Shown here: in pieces, positions 63,711-64,000 of the stretch
Position numbering within the stretch: the first letter of the stretch is position 1
Layout of the letters: every line of letters starts with the position of its first letter
Origin: Arthrobacter sp. GMC3
GTDB taxonomy: Bacteria; Actinomycetota; Actinomycetes; Actinomycetales; Micrococcaceae
Length of the DNA stretch: 64,000 nucleotides
Assembly: GCF_002929305.1 (NCBI RefSeq)
Contig: NZ_PJIO01000005.1
Span: 186,001 to 250,000 of the forward strand
Direction of reading: 5' to 3'
Notes under the pieces: generated by a model
What the model was told of the DNA's origin: nothing
What the model saw: the letters and a program-made list of their open reading frames with translations, nothing else
Database searches by the model: none
Position numbers and translations under genes: made by a program

Positions 63711-64000
63711 CTATTCCGATCGTGAGGCAAACCACGGCCGGATCCGCTGTGACAGAGCAACGTCCGCGTAGTAGACGGCGATAGCACCCGCGGCGTAGGC
63801 CACCAGGTCAAGGGCGGAAAATGTGGTGCCCAGGACCAGACGCGACGGCGGGAAGCTCACGGCCAGCTGCGCCGGAACACCTGTCAATTGAGCGAACTCG
63901 ATGACGGCGCTGATGGCAAACGCGCCCAACGCCAAGCGGTGGCGCTGCGCCGTGGGGGCGATGAGCGCCAGGAGCAGGTACAACAGCACCGTGAACAAGG
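63711..64000 (-). CDS. DUF2809-like small membrane protein, 5' end outside window
   Basis: About 96 codons are visible; the frame is open at the right edge. The segment FTVLLYLLLALIAPTAQ is hydrophobic, then VIEFAQLTGVP, LGTTFSALDLVAYAAGAI and a charged end, which matches DUF2809/VanZ-like membrane proteins. An internal ATG at 63998 is probably not the start because the family is usually about 120-130 residues. The function is unknown. Confidence 0.65.
   Translation of the reverse strand, partial: LFTVLLYLLLALIAPTAQRHRLALGAFAISAVIEFAQLTGVPAQLAVSFPPSRLVLGTTFSALDLVAYAAGAIAVYYADVALSQRIRPWFASRSE

Overview
The window is high-GC DNA packed with short-spaced genes, many joined by ATGA or GTGA stop/start overlaps. 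The gene families (UPF0182, DUF2342 zincin, AdnA/AdnB, UvrD2 with HRDC, DUF3107, coproporphyrin-type haem genes, DinB/mycothiol-type protein) point to an actinomycete, most likely Micrococcaceae (Arthrobacter-like). That placement rests on recognition of the families, not on a search. No rRNA, tRNA, CRISPR array or insertion sequence was seen.

Region 1 (1-18.7 kb) is a housekeeping and genome-maintenance block: 5' part of a UPF0182 membrane protein, PDZ/Lon-type protease, DUF2342 zincin, YgjP-like metallopeptidase, ThiF-like protein, uvrD2, nudC, an aminoglycoside-phosphotransferase-like gene, then the coupled operon atl-adnA-adnB and a DnaQ-type exonuclease. From memory, this order resembles the M. 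tuberculosis Rv3193c-Rv3204 neighbourhood. Region 2 (19.0-23.3 kb) holds a polar amino-acid ABC importer, an alpha/beta hydrolase and a MOSC protein. Region 3 (23.4-33.9 kb) is a haem locus covering every step from glutamyl-tRNA to haem by the coproporphyrin-dependent route: hemE-hemY/cgoX-hemQ/chdC-hemH/cpfC-hemC-hemD-hemB-hemL on the minus strand and hemA divergent.

Region 4 (33.9-37.6 kb) has an SDR oxidoreductase, a MoeZ-type adenylyltransferase/rhodanese, TetR, DUF3107 and a small membrane protein. Region 5 (37.8-49.4 kb) is an accessory catabolic cluster, probably for an aromatic compound. It has two amidohydrolases, a GntR regulator, a VOC extradiol-dioxygenase-like enzyme, an FAH-family hydrolase, an acetoacetyl-CoA synthetase-like ligase, an MhpA-like FAD hydroxylase, a Dabb-domain protein, a two-component flavin monooxygenase and a second GntR. 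The order suggests hydroxylation, ring opening, C-C hydrolysis to acetoacetate and CoA activation. The substrate is unknown and this is the best candidate for an undescribed system.

Region 6 (49.4-53.2 kb) has a pterin dehydratase-VOC fusion and thiamine genes: thiO-thiS-thiG behind a TPP riboswitch, thiE divergent. Region 7 (53.2-64 kb) has DinB, TetR with two palindromic operators, an epimerase-like gene, two unknown membrane proteins, a DUF11 surface protein with LAxTG sorting motifs, a MarR/FUSC pair sharing a perfect 24-bp palindrome, two flavin/FAD oxidoreductases and a partial DUF2809-like gene.

The convergent junctions carry long, often perfect, inverted repeats that probably act as bidirectional terminators.
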